Source of the DNA: Faucicola sp902506215
GTDB lineage: Bacteria; Pseudomonadota; Gammaproteobacteria; Pseudomonadales; Moraxellaceae
Direction of reading: 5' to 3'
DNA length: 64,000 nucleotides
Assembly: GCA_016888885.1 (NCBI GenBank)
Contig: CP069437.1
Location: 682,001-746,000, forward strand
The position numbers were made by a program, and so were the translations under genes. Below are positions 36,349-45,038 of this stretch, one piece after another. The notes below the pieces were generated by a model. The model did not search any database. It was given only the letters and a program-made list of their open reading frames with translations, and was not told where the DNA came from. How positions within the stretch are numbered: position 1 is the first letter of the stretch; the number at the start of each line of letters is the position of its first letter.

Positions 36349-37899
36349 ATGTTATCAGATTGGGTACGCCTTATCCTTCAAGCGACCGTGTATGATGCTG
36401 CTATTCAAACGCCGCTTGAACCCGCCAAAAAACTCAGTGAACGGTTTAACAACGATATTCGTTTTAAACGTGAAGATTTTCAGCCAGTGTTTTCTTTCAA
36501 GCTGCGGGGCGCCTACAATCGAATTAGCCAGTTAAGCGAAGTAGACAAAGCCAAAGGCGTGATTTGTGCCTCTGCCGGCAACCACGCGCAAGGCGTCGCC
36601 TTCTCGGCTAGCCGCTTGGGACTCAATAACATTATCGTGATGCCGACCACCACCCCCGATATCAAAGTCAGTGCGGTCAAGTCCTTGGGCGGCAATGTGG
36701 TGCTATATGGCGATAGTTTTGATGAATCTAACCGCTATGCCATTGAACGCGCCCAAACCGATGGTTTGACCTTTATCCCACCGTATGATGATGAACTGGT
36801 CATCGCAGGTCAAGGTACCATTGCCATGGAGCTAGTACAACAATGGCGTAAAATGGAATATGTGTTTGTTGCGGTTGGTGGCGGTGGCTTAATTTCAGGT
36901 GTCGCGGCGTTTTTGGGGGAAGTTGCACCGCATGTCAAAGTCGTAGCCGTCGAGCCAGAAGAAGCAGCCTGTTTAAAAATCGCGCTTGATACCGGTGAAC
37001 GCAAGCGGCTACCGCAAGTGGGGTTGTTTGTCGATGGGGTGGCAGTGGCGCAGCTGGGTGAAATACCGTTTGCCGTCTGCCGTATGCCAAAAAGCGATAA
37101 CTCAGGTCCCGTGGTCGAGCCTGATGTGGTCACTTGTAGCAATGATGAAGTGTGTGCGGCGATTAAAGACGTGTATGATGAAACCCGCACCATCGTTGAG
37201 CCTGCAGGCGCTTTGGCTGTCGCGGGTATGAAAAAATACATCGAAGATCATAATCTGCAAGGCAAAAACTGCGTGGCGATTTTATGTGGTGCCAACATGA
37301 ATTTTGACCGCTTACGCTATATCGCTGAACGTACCGAAATTGGTGAGAAAAAAGAAGCGATTTTTGGGGTGACCATTCCTGAGCGCACAGGCGCCTTTTT
37401 GGATTTTTGCCGCTCACTCAAAGGTCGCAATATTACCGAATTTAACTACCGCATCAACACTAACCCCAACTACGCCCATCACGCTGCCAATATTTTTGTC
37501 GGTATCGCCCTCAAAGAAGGCGAAAAAGAGCGCAAAGCAATCCACCAGTTACTCAATGAAGCCGATGATGCCGCGATTGACTTGACCGATGATGAAGTCG
37601 CCAAGACCCATATTCGCTATTTAATCGGTGGGCACGCGGGATTAAAAGACGAGCAATTATTTCGCATTGAATTTCCCGAGCGTCCTGGCGCGCTGCTCAA
37701 CTTCCTTGAAAAATTGGGCTCACAGTTTAACATTTCTTTATTCCACTATCGCAATCATGGGGCGGCTGAAGGGCGTATCTTAGCGGGCATTCAAATGGGT
37801 GAGCAAACTGCCGAGCAATTACTTGCCAAGCTGCAAGACATTGGCTATGAGTGCGAAAACCTAACCGATAACTTGGGCTATCGCTTATTTTTACAATAG
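36349..37899 (+). CDS. ilvA: Threonine ammonia-lyase, biosynthetic (IlvA)
   Basis: 516 residues (E. coli IlvA 514). It deaminates threonine to 2-oxobutanoate, the first step to isoleucine, with PLP. The catalytic lysine lies in FSFKLRGAYNRI; the PLP phosphate loop is CASAGNHAQGVAFSA and VGGGGLISGVA. After residue 330 come two regulatory ACT-like domains (ITEFNYRINTNPNYAHHA and FNISLFHYRNHGAAEG) that in the family bind isoleucine and valine. It partners with ilvE (30075-31019) in the same pathway but is not in an operon with it. Confidence 0.96.
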   Translation: MLSDWVRLILQATVYDAAIQTPLEPAKKLSERFNNDIRFKREDFQPVFSFKLRGAYNRISQLSEVDKAKGVICASAGNHAQGVAFSASRLGLNNIIVMPTTTPDIKVSAVKSLGGNVVLYGDSFDESNRYAIERAQTDGLTFIPPYDDELVIAGQGTIAMELVQQWRKMEYVFVAVGGGGLISGVAAFLGEVAPHVKVVAVEPEEAACLKIALDTGERKRLPQVGLFVDGVAVAQLGEIPFAVCRMPKSDNSGPVVEPDVVTCSNDEVCAAIKDVYDETRTIVEPAGALAVAGMKKYIEDHNLQGKNCVAILCGANMNFDRLRYIAERTEIGEKKEAIFGVTIPERTGAFLDFCRSLKGRNITEFNYRINTNPNYAHHAANIFVGIALKEGEKERKAIHQLLNEADDAAIDLTDDEVAKTHIRYLIGGHAGLKDEQLFRIEFPERPGALLNFLEKLGSQFNISLFHYRNHGAAEGRILAGIQMGEQTAEQLLAKLQDIGYECENLTDNLGYRLFLQ

Positions 37900-37921
37900 T
37901 TTTTAATGATTTGGATAAACA

Positions 37922-37946
37922 AGGTGTCATCGTGGCGCCTTTTTTT
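37922..37946 (+). terminator. Rho-independent terminator after ilvA
   Basis: Arms AGGTGTC / GGCGCCT (two G-U pairs in RNA), loop ATCGT, then seven T. Confidence 0.75.
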
Positions 37947-38111
37947 GTGCCAAGTTTTTTATGCCAAGCTATGCACAAAATTCGCTAAATTTCAGCACGG
38001 TACATAGCAAAAATAGCCATTTTCTGCTAATCTCAATACTTAAAACTTGATAATTTACCTGATAGTTTCACTGATAAATTAATTAAAGAATTCTGCTATA
38101 AGACAACTACT

Positions 38112-39455
38112 ATGTCATCAAAAAAACGTTTTTTAAAACTTGCCGGTATGACTGCCAGTATCGCAGGGAAAGCAGCCAAAAATTCTATTAAGTCTTTTGC
38201 AGGCTCTGAAGAAGATAAACTCACAGCCCGTAGCGAAATGCTGCAAACCGTAGGGCTGCAAATCGCCGACACCTTAGGCGAAATGAAAGGCGCGGTGATG
38301 AAAGTGGGTCAAATTGCCTCGCAGTATAAAGATGTGTTCCCACCTGAAGTCTCAAAAGCGCTGGAGAAATTACAAAAAGACGCGCCGCCCATGCCGTTTG
38401 CCGTCATTAAACAGCAGGTGGAAAAAGAATTGGGGCAACCGATTGAGGCGTTGTTTGCCCAGTTTGAGCAATCACCGTTTGCGGCAGCCTCTATCGGTCA
38501 AGTCCATAAAGCGGTGTTGCCAACCGGTGAAGCGGTCGTGGTAAAAGTGCAATACCCCGATGTTGATACCAGCATCGACAGTGACTTAAAACACGTTCGC
38601 TTGGCGCTTAAGATAACTGGCGTGCTTAATATGGATAAAACCTTGCAAGATAAAATTTTTGCAGAAATCCGTGATAGCCTGTATGACGAGCTTGACTACA
38701 CCAAAGAAGCCCATAATTTGGCAATTTTTGGCAGTTTCCACAGCGATGATGATGGGCTGATTATCCCCAAAGTTTTTCATAGCCATTCGACCAAACGTAT
38801 TTTAACCCTATCACAAGAACTGGGTGAAAAGCTCGAAGTAGCTGCAACTTGGGACAATGACATCAAGCAAAAAATCGCCACTCGCTTATTTGATTTTAGT
38901 GCCGGTCAATTGTTCAAACTGTATCGTCTGCATTGTGACCCCCATCCCGGTAACTTTGCGTTTCGCCCTGATGGCTCGGTCATTGCCTATGACTTTGGTG
39001 GTATCAAATCTTACAGCCATGACGAAGTTGCGTTATTCAAACGCTTTGCCATCCACTGCTTAAGCGGTGATGTGACAGCGCTTGAGCAAGATTTGGTTAG
39101 CATTGGCATCAAAAAAGACAATGATGAACCATTGCCCACAGACTTTTATAACGATTGGTTGCAGATTGGTTTGACCCCGTATGGTTTTACCCAGTTGTTT
39201 GATTTATCCAAACATGCGCCTTATGACTTTGCCACCAGCCAAACCCATTTTCAAGCGATTGCCAAAGCAAAAGAGTCGCTTAAATACTGGCAAAGCTTTC
39301 AACCTGCCCCACTTACCATGATGCTTGATCGAACCATTTCTGGACAGTACTGGAACTTGGTCAATTTAAAGGTAAAAATTGATTTAAGTGAGTTGATACA
39401 CCGCTATATTGATTTGCCGACATTGCCACGACCTGACGACTCGCCTCGCCCTTAG
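38112..39455 (+). CDS. ABC1/UbiB-family atypical kinase
   Basis: 447 residues. Features of the ADCK/ABC1/UbiB fold: KxGQ motif in AVMKVGQIASQ, alanine-rich loop region AAASIGQVHKAVLPTG, Lys of VVVKVQYP, and HCDPHPGNFAFRPDG with DFG (YDFGGIK). UbiB is needed for ubiquinone synthesis; this one lacks the two C-terminal membrane helices of UbiB and so belongs to the shorter AarF-type cytosolic group whose exact role is unknown. Single gene, terminated before yebC by no clear hairpin. Confidence 0.82.
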   Translation: MSSKKRFLKLAGMTASIAGKAAKNSIKSFAGSEEDKLTARSEMLQTVGLQIADTLGEMKGAVMKVGQIASQYKDVFPPEVSKALEKLQKDAPPMPFAVIKQQVEKELGQPIEALFAQFEQSPFAAASIGQVHKAVLPTGEAVVVKVQYPDVDTSIDSDLKHVRLALKITGVLNMDKTLQDKIFAEIRDSLYDELDYTKEAHNLAIFGSFHSDDDGLIIPKVFHSHSTKRILTLSQELGEKLEVAATWDNDIKQKIATRLFDFSAGQLFKLYRLHCDPHPGNFAFRPDGSVIAYDFGGIKSYSHDEVALFKRFAIHCLSGDVTALEQDLVSIGIKKDNDEPLPTDFYNDWLQIGLTPYGFTQLFDLSKHAPYDFATSQTHFQAIAKAKESLKYWQSFQPAPLTMMLDRTISGQYWNLVNLKVKIDLSELIHRYIDLPTLPRPDDSPRP

Positions 39456-39600
39456 GTTTGATTTTAACTTTCAATAACATTTCCTGCGATGACATAGGCG
39501 CAACCCCCTATCAAAAATCGGGGTTGCTCGTTTATAATAGCGCACGCAAAATTTTGAAAATCAGATTGTTACGTTAGATAGTTAGATAAAGGATACACTC

Positions 39601-40350
39601 ATGGCTGGACATTCCAAGTGGGCAAACATCAAACACCGTAAAGCCAAACAAGATGCGGCAAAAGGTAAAGTCTTTACCAAAATCATTCGTGAGCTGGTCT
39701 CTGCTGCCAAACAAGGCGACCCAGACCCAGCGAGTAACCCACGTTTGCGTGCGGCGGTGGAAAAAGCCAACTCAGTTAATATGACCAAAGACACTGTGAA
39801 ACGGGCGATTGAACGTGGTGCAGGCGGTGGTGACAATGATAACATGCAAGAAATCACCTATGAAGGCTATGGCTTGGGCGGTGTTGCGGTGATTGTCGAG
39901 ACCATGACGGATAACCTCAACCGTACCGTTGGCGAAGTGCGTCATGCTTTTAGCAAAAATGGTGGCAATTTGGGTACATCAGGCTCAGTAGCTTATATGT
40001 TTAGCAAACGCGGTGAAATTACCTTTGATGATGTGTCGCTAGAAGACACCATCATGGAAGTGGCGCTTGAAGCCGGGGCAACCGATATTGAAAACAACGG
40101 TGATAGTATCACAGTGGTCACTGAGCCAGAGAATTTCGGTGAGGTGATGGATGCCTTAGAGAAAGCCGGTTTAAAATCCGACAACGCAGAAGTGACCATG
40201 TCTCCTTCAACCATGGCGGATGTCACTGATGTCGAAGATGCTAAAAAAATCATGAAAATGATTGATATGCTAGAAGATTTGGATGATGTACAAGAAGTCT
40301 ATACCAACGTCAACTTTACTGATGAGGTCATGGAACAACTCGATGATTAA
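39601..40350 (+). CDS. yebC: YebC/PmpR-family protein (transcription/translation factor)
   Basis: 249 residues, identical in layout to E. coli YebC (246). The start MAGHSKWANIKHRKAKQDA is diagnostic. It also has the NTVK-RAIERG segment (MTKDTVKRAIERGAGG) and YEGYGLGGVAVIVE. YebC proteins have been described as DNA-binding regulators; recent work links YebC to relief of ribosome stalling at proline stretches. In many genomes yebC sits next to ruvC; that is not so here. Confidence 0.96.
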   Translation: MAGHSKWANIKHRKAKQDAAKGKVFTKIIRELVSAAKQGDPDPASNPRLRAAVEKANSVNMTKDTVKRAIERGAGGGDNDNMQEITYEGYGLGGVAVIVETMTDNLNRTVGEVRHAFSKNGGNLGTSGSVAYMFSKRGEITFDDVSLEDTIMEVALEAGATDIENNGDSITVVTEPENFGEVMDALEKAGLKSDNAEVTMSPSTMADVTDVEDAKKIMKMIDMLEDLDDVQEVYTNVNFTDEVMEQLDD

Positions 40351-40368
40351 ATGAAATTTTTCAGCATA

Positions 40369-40400
40369 AAAAAGGCTAAAGGTACATTTAGCCTTTTTTA
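40369..40400 (+). terminator. Rho-independent terminator after yebC
   Basis: 10-bp stem AAAGGCTAAA / TTTAGCCTTT with loop GGTACA and a T run. It overlaps the stop of the convergent gene at 40398. Confidence 0.9.
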
Positions 40401-41195
40401 TTTAGCAATTTGTAGCAGTGTCGTGGTGGGGTATAAGGTTAAAAATACTCGATCAAATCCACTACCGTGATGCAATACTTCACTTGTGTCAAAAGTTAAT
40501 ACGCCCTTTTCTTGCTGTTCATTGGTATGAATCAATAACCACACTTCATCCAACGCTCTTTTTTTGCGGTACGCTTGGACTTTATGCGCTTTTTTACTCA
40601 TCACCGCATCAATATCACTTTGATTGATGTAGGAATCAATCGGTAAATCTTCATTTTCATCTGCCATATCGGTAAAAAACGCACTGGGTAACCAACGCAT
40701 GGTTTTGGCAATACCGTTTTGTAATTTACTACTGAGCGTAGGATGTGGCAAATCATGGGATGGCTCGATAAATTGCTGCGATATATTTGAAATATTACGA
40801 TTATCAATCTTTTGCCAATTGACCCAATTAGCCCAATTGGCTTTGGTACCTACTATTTCGCCTTTACCATTAAACCGCGTTGGTGTAAATTTGGTTGACA
40901 CCTGTAGCAGCGACTGCCAGTACCAACGCTTTAACATTAAATTGTCATTACTGAGTCTATCGCGTAGTCTTGGCAACGTGGTTAATTCAATGCCAATGGT
41001 ATATTCACCTTTGTCACAATAAAAAATACAGGTAAAATCAGGCTCATTACCATCATCCGTACCTGAGATGGTCTTGGCAGGATGTAAATGCAGCATGGCT
41101 AAAAAATGCGCCAAATACACCCACTCACGCTGGCGTTTGAGCTGATTCTGCGACATCCGCATGGTGCTTGGCGAATTTTTTTTGCTACCTGCCAT
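40398..41195 (-). CDS. Hypothetical protein with a possible PD-(D/E)XK nuclease-like motif
   Basis: 265 residues, no recognised family. Residues 51-72 read EPDF, then GEYTIGIELTT, a PD-x(15)-ExT arrangement resembling the PD-(D/E)XK core (with Thr instead of Lys). The N-terminus is basic and helical (NQLKRQREWVYLAHF). A Trp/Asn-rich central part (NWANWVNWQK) and a conserved-looking tail VWLLIHTNEQQEKGVLTF could belong to a second part of the fold. It is transcribed alone and ends inside the yebC terminator; the divergent ssrA follows. No function is assigned. Confidence 0.6.
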   Translation of the reverse strand: MAGSKKNSPSTMRMSQNQLKRQREWVYLAHFLAMLHLHPAKTISGTDDGNEPDFTCIFYCDKGEYTIGIELTTLPRLRDRLSNDNLMLKRWYWQSLLQVSTKFTPTRFNGKGEIVGTKANWANWVNWQKIDNRNISNISQQFIEPSHDLPHPTLSSKLQNGIAKTMRWLPSAFFTDMADENEDLPIDSYINQSDIDAVMSKKAHKVQAYRKKRALDEVWLLIHTNEQQEKGVLTFDTSEVLHHGSGFDRVFLTLYPTTTLLQIAK

Positions 41196-41389
41196 TCATT
41201 AATTACCCGATTAGCTTATTCAATTGACTCAGCCTAATGTTTCATTGATTAAAATATATCAAGAAAATTTTACTTACTTCAACACTTTAGCTTATCAGCT
41301 CAATACGTCAAATGCATCACAATAATTTGGACAGTTTTAAAAGCTGTGTGTGTTTTTAGTAATTTACCTAATTATTATGACGTTTAGCC

Positions 41390-41419
41390 TTGTATTTTAA
41401 GCTACTAACCTTATATAAT
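41390..41419 (+). promoter_or_regulatory. Candidate sigma-70 promoter for ssrA
   Basis: TTGTAT, an 18-base spacer, then a perfect TATAAT (41414-41419), about 14 bases before the mature 5' end of tmRNA. Confidence 0.55.
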
Positions 41420-41432
41420 TCACAGTTCATTT

Positions 41433-41793
41433 GGGGATGTTCTGGCTTCGACGCTGGTAATGAAACTCAATGATGCATGTCGAGTGAGTATGTCCACTCG
41501 TAAATAAAATATACATTTTAAACTAGTCGCAAACGACGAAACTTACGCTCTAGCAGCCTAAGGGCTGCTTGGGACGGCACAGATTGCCATTGGTCTGGTT
41601 GCTCTCCTTGAAGCGAACGCACGATGGATAGCTTAAATTGTTGTCTCGCCAATTTGAGCAAAACTTAAGAGGCTCGTGGTTGGCATCCTGACTGTCGGTT
41701 CGCCAACCATTAAAGCCATAGACAGAATCTAAACATGTAGAGTCATGGGCGTAGTGCTGGCGGACGCGGGTTCAACTCCCGCCATCTCCACCA
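41433..41793 (+). ncRNA. ssrA: Transfer-messenger RNA (tmRNA)
   Basis: Starts GGGGATGTTCTGG and ends GCCATCTCCACCA with an encoded CCA, so the acceptor stem pairs 5' GGGGATG with CATCTCC. The T-arm GCGGGTTCAACTCCCGC is near the 3' end. The tag ORF begins at the GCA at 41529 and reads A-N-D-E-T-Y-A-L-A-A then TAA (41559-41561), a typical Moraxellaceae/Acinetobacter tag. It rescues ribosomes stalled on broken mRNA together with SmpB. The length (361) and tag position are standard. Confidence 0.97.
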
Positions 41794-41800
41794 TATTATA

Positions 41801-41837
41801 AAAAAGAGAATGCAGATTACTGCATTCTCTTTTTTTT
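41801..41837 (+). terminator. Rho-independent terminator after ssrA
   Basis: AAAAAGAGAATGCAG arm, loop ATTA, CTGCATTCTCTTTTT arm, followed by T residues. Confidence 0.92.
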
Positions 41838-42134
41838 GCGTTTTTTATGTCTAATAAGCTAATGAAGATAGCATTTTTACATAAAATCAACAGGTTAGAA
41901 AAACTAGATGATATGGTTACATAATTTATATGTTTAGCAAAATACACCCGATATTAAAGATTTTGTTTACAATAAAATGTTTGAAATAACATAACTTTGT
42001 AATTAGAATACACATCCCTTAAGTGATATTAAACAATATTACTTTGTTTTTAATATGTAAATCACGGGAAATGCCCCTTGATACCTTTAAGTAGTCAGAT
42101 TATTGACCGCTTTAATTGATAAAAGGAACATCCG

Positions 42135-42473
42135 ATGAAATATATCATTGCCAGTTTGTTTGTTACTACTTTAGTCACCCAGCAAGCCAATGCTGCTGTT
42201 GTTTCATGGTATGGTGGCAAGCATCATGGTCGTACCACGGCATCTGGCGAGAAATTTAATCAACATGCACTCACTGCAGCCAGCAACGTGCACAAATTAG
42301 GTAGCCTACTTAAAGTCACTAACAAAGCCAATGGTAAAAGTGTGGTAGTACGAGTGACTGATACAGGTGGGTTCGGCAAATATGGCCGTACGCTAGATTT
42401 GTCAAAAGGTGCTTTTAGCAGAATTGCTAATCTTTCAAATGGTCTTGCTAAAGTCGATATCGTTAGATTATAG
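42135..42473 (+). CDS. Minimal RlpA-like double-psi beta-barrel protein, secreted
   Basis: 112 residues: a signal peptide (MKYIIASLFVTTLVTQQANA, cut after residue 20) and one RlpA-like double-psi beta-barrel (VVSWYGGKHHGRTTASGE, then VRVTDTGGFGKYGRTLDLSKGAF). RlpA of Pseudomonas is a lytic transglycosylase acting on denuded glycan. Here there is no lipobox and no SPOR domain. The acidic residues (Glu of SGEKF, Asp of VTDTG) are present, but the family LTAAH reads LTAAS, so the histidine is absent. AAGGA is 7-8 bases upstream of the ATG. It lies between ssrA and the DEAD-box helicase. Confidence 0.85.
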   Translation: MKYIIASLFVTTLVTQQANAAVVSWYGGKHHGRTTASGEKFNQHALTAASNVHKLGSLLKVTNKANGKSVVVRVTDTGGFGKYGRTLDLSKGAFSRIANLSNGLAKVDIVRL

Positions 42474-42506
42474 CGTTATTTTTATTAATGTATTTTTGCC
42501 GTAAAA

Positions 42507-42534
42507 AAGGGCGCTATTGATTGATAGCGCCCTT
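42507..42534. terminator. Bidirectional terminator between the RlpA-like gene and the DEAD-box helicase
   Basis: Perfect 11-bp stem AAGGGCGCTAT / ATAGCGCCCTT with a 6-base loop. The T run is on the minus-strand side, so it mainly terminates the helicase gene. Confidence 0.9.
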
Positions 42535-42556
42535 AATGTTTTATCACTCAAGAAGT

Positions 42557-43732
42557 TTAATCCTCTAAAAAACGGGTGTCATTCGACCATTGCTGCATTT
42601 TGATACTTTCATCCAAATATTGCTCGATAGCCGGCAAGTTAAAACCGTCATTTTCACTGATAAAGCTAATACTCATACCTTTATTGCCTGCCCGACCGGT
42701 GCGACCGATACGATGAACGTAATCATCAGGACTGTCTGGCAAGGTATAATTGACCACACAAGCCACATCATCCACATGAATACCTCGCCCTGCAACATCA
42801 GTCGCCACTAAAATATTGGCATCGCCTTGGCGAAATTGTGCCAAATACTTCTCGCGTTTGGCTTGGATAACATCCCCTGACAATATCACTACTTTATATT
42901 GACGATTAAGTTTGTCATACAGGCGCTTGACTTGGTCTTTACGATTGGCAAAGACAATCATTTTCTTGGGGGAAATTTTTTCAATAATTTGCTGTAACGC
43001 CGCCAGTTTATCCGATTCCATCAGGGTAAAAAACAGCTGCTCGATGGTTTGACTGGTTTTTTGTTCGGGCGCAATTTCTACAAAAATCGGCTGATGTAAC
43101 CAGCGATAAGCCAAATTCATCACATCTTGGTTAAAGGTAGCGGAAAAAAGCAGGGTTTGCCGATGCGTATTGGCAGGCATCATACGAATCAACCGTTTGA
43201 TATCAGGTATAAACCCCATATCCAGCATTCTATCTGCTTCATCCAATACCAAAATTTCAAGACGATCGAGATACACATGGTGCTGAAAGCAAAAATCAAT
43301 CAAACGACCTGGGGTGGCGATGATGATATCGACAAACTTTTGATGCAGCTGCTTTGACTGCGTCTCATAGTCTGTGCCACCGAGCAAACAAACAGTATGC
43401 AGTTCGGTAAACTTGGTGAGCTCAAGGCAATCTTGATAAATTTGTTGAGCCAATTCTCGAGTCGGCGCGAGCACCAGCGCACGGGTTTCACCCAAAAAAC
43501 GATCGCCATCAACCTCAGGGTTTATAGGATTATTTAGCAATTCATTGATGATGGTGAGTAAAAACGTTGCTGTTTTACCTGTACCTGTTTGTGCTTGCCC
43601 AATGGCGTCTTGCCCAGCGAGTGTATTGGGCAATATCTGCGCTTGGATAGGGGTTAGCGTTTGATAGCCTAGTTGGTCAATTGCTTGCTTGAGCGCTGGA
43701 TGAAGGGGTAATTGTGAGAAAGTTTGAAACAC
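42557..43732 (-). CDS. DEAD-box ATP-dependent RNA helicase (RhlB-like)
   Basis: 391 residues with all core motifs: Q motif region (FQTFSQLPLHPALKQAI and PIQAQILP), Walker A AQTGTGKTATF, APTRELA, LDEAD, SAT (FSATF), and in the second RecA domain DVAGRGIHV and HRIGRTGRAG. The short C-terminal tail ends SNDTRFLED and lacks a long basic or RNA-binding extension. RhlB of E. coli (421 residues) works in the RNA degradosome; RhlE and others are alternatives. The gene precedes the cold-shock gene by 125 bases on the same strand. Confidence 0.87.
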   Translation of the reverse strand: MFQTFSQLPLHPALKQAIDQLGYQTLTPIQAQILPNTLAGQDAIGQAQTGTGKTATFLLTIINELLNNPINPEVDGDRFLGETRALVLAPTRELAQQIYQDCLELTKFTELHTVCLLGGTDYETQSKQLHQKFVDIIIATPGRLIDFCFQHHVYLDRLEILVLDEADRMLDMGFIPDIKRLIRMMPANTHRQTLLFSATFNQDVMNLAYRWLHQPIFVEIAPEQKTSQTIEQLFFTLMESDKLAALQQIIEKISPKKMIVFANRKDQVKRLYDKLNRQYKVVILSGDVIQAKREKYLAQFRQGDANILVATDVAGRGIHVDDVACVVNYTLPDSPDDYVHRIGRTGRAGNKGMSISFISENDGFNLPAIEQYLDESIKMQQWSNDTRFLED

Positions 43733-43780
43733 AGAGATTTAACCTATTTTGACCAATCAATCATTGGCTATGAGAAACAA

Positions 43781-43813
43781 CAAAAACCAAGTTAATTACA
43801 TCAACTTGGTTTG
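43781..43813 (-). terminator. Rho-independent terminator after the cold-shock gene
   Basis: On the minus strand: arms AACCAAGTT / AACTTGGTT, loop GATGTAATT, then TTTTG. It lies between the cold-shock gene (43857) and the helicase start. Confidence 0.85.
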
Positions 43814-43856
43814 GAAAAAGGTCAAAAATAATACTTCAACCCCTTTATGGCTCAAC

Positions 43857-44069
43857 TTATTCGACTTTGGTAACTTCTTCAGCTTGAAGACCTTTTTGAC
43901 CTTCAACCACGATGAATTCAACTTTTTGACCATCTTGAAGTGAACGGTAGCCGTCACCTTGAATCGCGCGGAAATGAACAAAAATATCTTCACCGCTGTT
44001 ACGCTGAATAAATCCAAAACCTTTTGAATCATTAAACCATTTTACAATGCCTTGTTCACGAACTGACAT
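43857..44069 (-). CDS. Cold-shock protein (CspA family)
   Basis: 70 residues, one OB-fold cold-shock domain. The RNA-binding motifs RNP1 (KGFGFIQ) and RNP2 (DIFVHF) are present, as is the start GIVKWFNDSKGFGF. CspA-type proteins act as RNA chaperones that melt secondary structure. GGAAG lies upstream of the start. A long 5' leader (about 190-270 bases) precedes the gene, as in other csp genes, and may confer temperature-dependent expression. Confidence 0.95.
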   Translation of the reverse strand: MSVREQGIVKWFNDSKGFGFIQRNSGEDIFVHFRAIQGDGYRSLQDGQKVEFIVVEGQKGLQAEEVTKVE

Positions 44070-44341
44070 ATTATAACTTCCTTTAACACTATTAATAGTA
44101 GGTTTTTAAAGTAGTTTTTTAACCAAGGCTAGTTAAGCCTAGTTAAGTTGAGCTACTCGCTACCTACACCTGCTAAATAATGTACTAGTTAAGCTTTTGT
44201 AATAGTTTGTTAAAACATTTCTCTACAATGTCGCTTACATAGTAAATTGTTCTTATAGCAATCATAGCATGGGTTTTTTACAAAAAAAAGTAATTTCGTA
44301 AGAATTGGTTATTTTTTTAAACAGCGATTTTTTAGCCTTAT
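44070..44341 (-). other. Leader and promoter region of the cold-shock gene
   Basis: 272 bases without a gene. A TGCTATAAG extended -10-like element lies at about 44252-44260 on the minus strand, which would give a leader of about 180 bases. Several CTAGTTAAG repeats are in it and may form structure. Confidence 0.45.
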
Positions 44342-44986
44342 TTAACGGGTTACGATAATAAAACTGCAGGGTTGGCTATTAAAGTTGCCAATTATTTTAT
44401 AGTCGGTTTGCACACTTTGTATGGGCTTATCTTTAGCATTTATCTCATCGATGCAAATGAGTTGATTGATAACCTCCTCGCCCCATTCATCTAGCACATC
44501 ATGCTTTAATTCTTTTATTAATTGCTTGTCGGCATGTTGATGGGTTTTGATGGCACATTCTTTAAGTCGCCATAGTAAGTTTCGTAAAACTGCCTGATTG
44601 ACTGCAGGTTTTTGATTTAACCATTGGTATTCATGGGGTGAAAAAAAGCGCGAAGCAACCTGATGACTAATTGCACTGTCTTCGACATCAATACCGATAT
44701 TGGTATAGGGTGAAATCAATACTGCGGCATGTTGGCGGCTATGGCTAAAACTGATATACCAAGTGTAACCATCAGCGGTTATAAAATGATAAGGAAAGTT
44801 TGTATCCATTAACTCGCCTGTCACATTGAGCGCTTGCTGTAGCTTTTTTAGCAATTGACGACAATACCTAGACCCTGATTTATGGTTTGACCCTGATTTA
44901 TGAGTTAATAAGGTAGCCTGTTCACCCAAATTATGGTGAATATCAATAGCCACCCAGCTATGGTCTTTGATTGGATAAAACTGCAT
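44342..44986 (-). CDS. 4'-phosphopantetheinyl transferase (Sfp-like)
   Basis: 214 residues. It transfers phosphopantetheine from CoA to a carrier-protein serine. Motif GIDVED and the WRLKECAIK motif (W-x-LKE-x-x-K) supply the Mg-binding Asp and Glu. The N-terminal extension contains an 18-bp duplication encoding HKSGSN/HKSGSR. The length suits the Sfp/EntD group rather than AcpS (about 126). Its partner (a carrier protein such as in siderophore synthesis, lysine or fatty-acid pathways) is not in the window. Confidence 0.82.
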   Translation of the reverse strand: MQFYPIKDHSWVAIDIHHNLGEQATLLTHKSGSNHKSGSRYCRQLLKKLQQALNVTGELMDTNFPYHFITADGYTWYISFSHSRQHAAVLISPYTNIGIDVEDSAISHQVASRFFSPHEYQWLNQKPAVNQAVLRNLLWRLKECAIKTHQHADKQLIKELKHDVLDEWGEEVINQLICIDEINAKDKPIQSVQTDYKIIGNFNSQPCSFIIVTR

Positions 44987-45038
44987 CGGTTATGGTAGTG
45001 CCTTATGGTATAAGCAAATTTAACGATAGCTTAAAGTA

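Noticed and set aside
41847..41925. 25-codon ORF after the ssrA terminator
   Set aside because: No RBS and no similarity to known small proteins; likely chance in AT-rich sequence.
41729..41947. 72-residue minus-strand ORF overlapping the 3' end of ssrA
   Set aside because: It runs over the tmRNA and its terminator; the MVEMAGVEPASA-like text is a known translation artefact of such RNA 3' ends.
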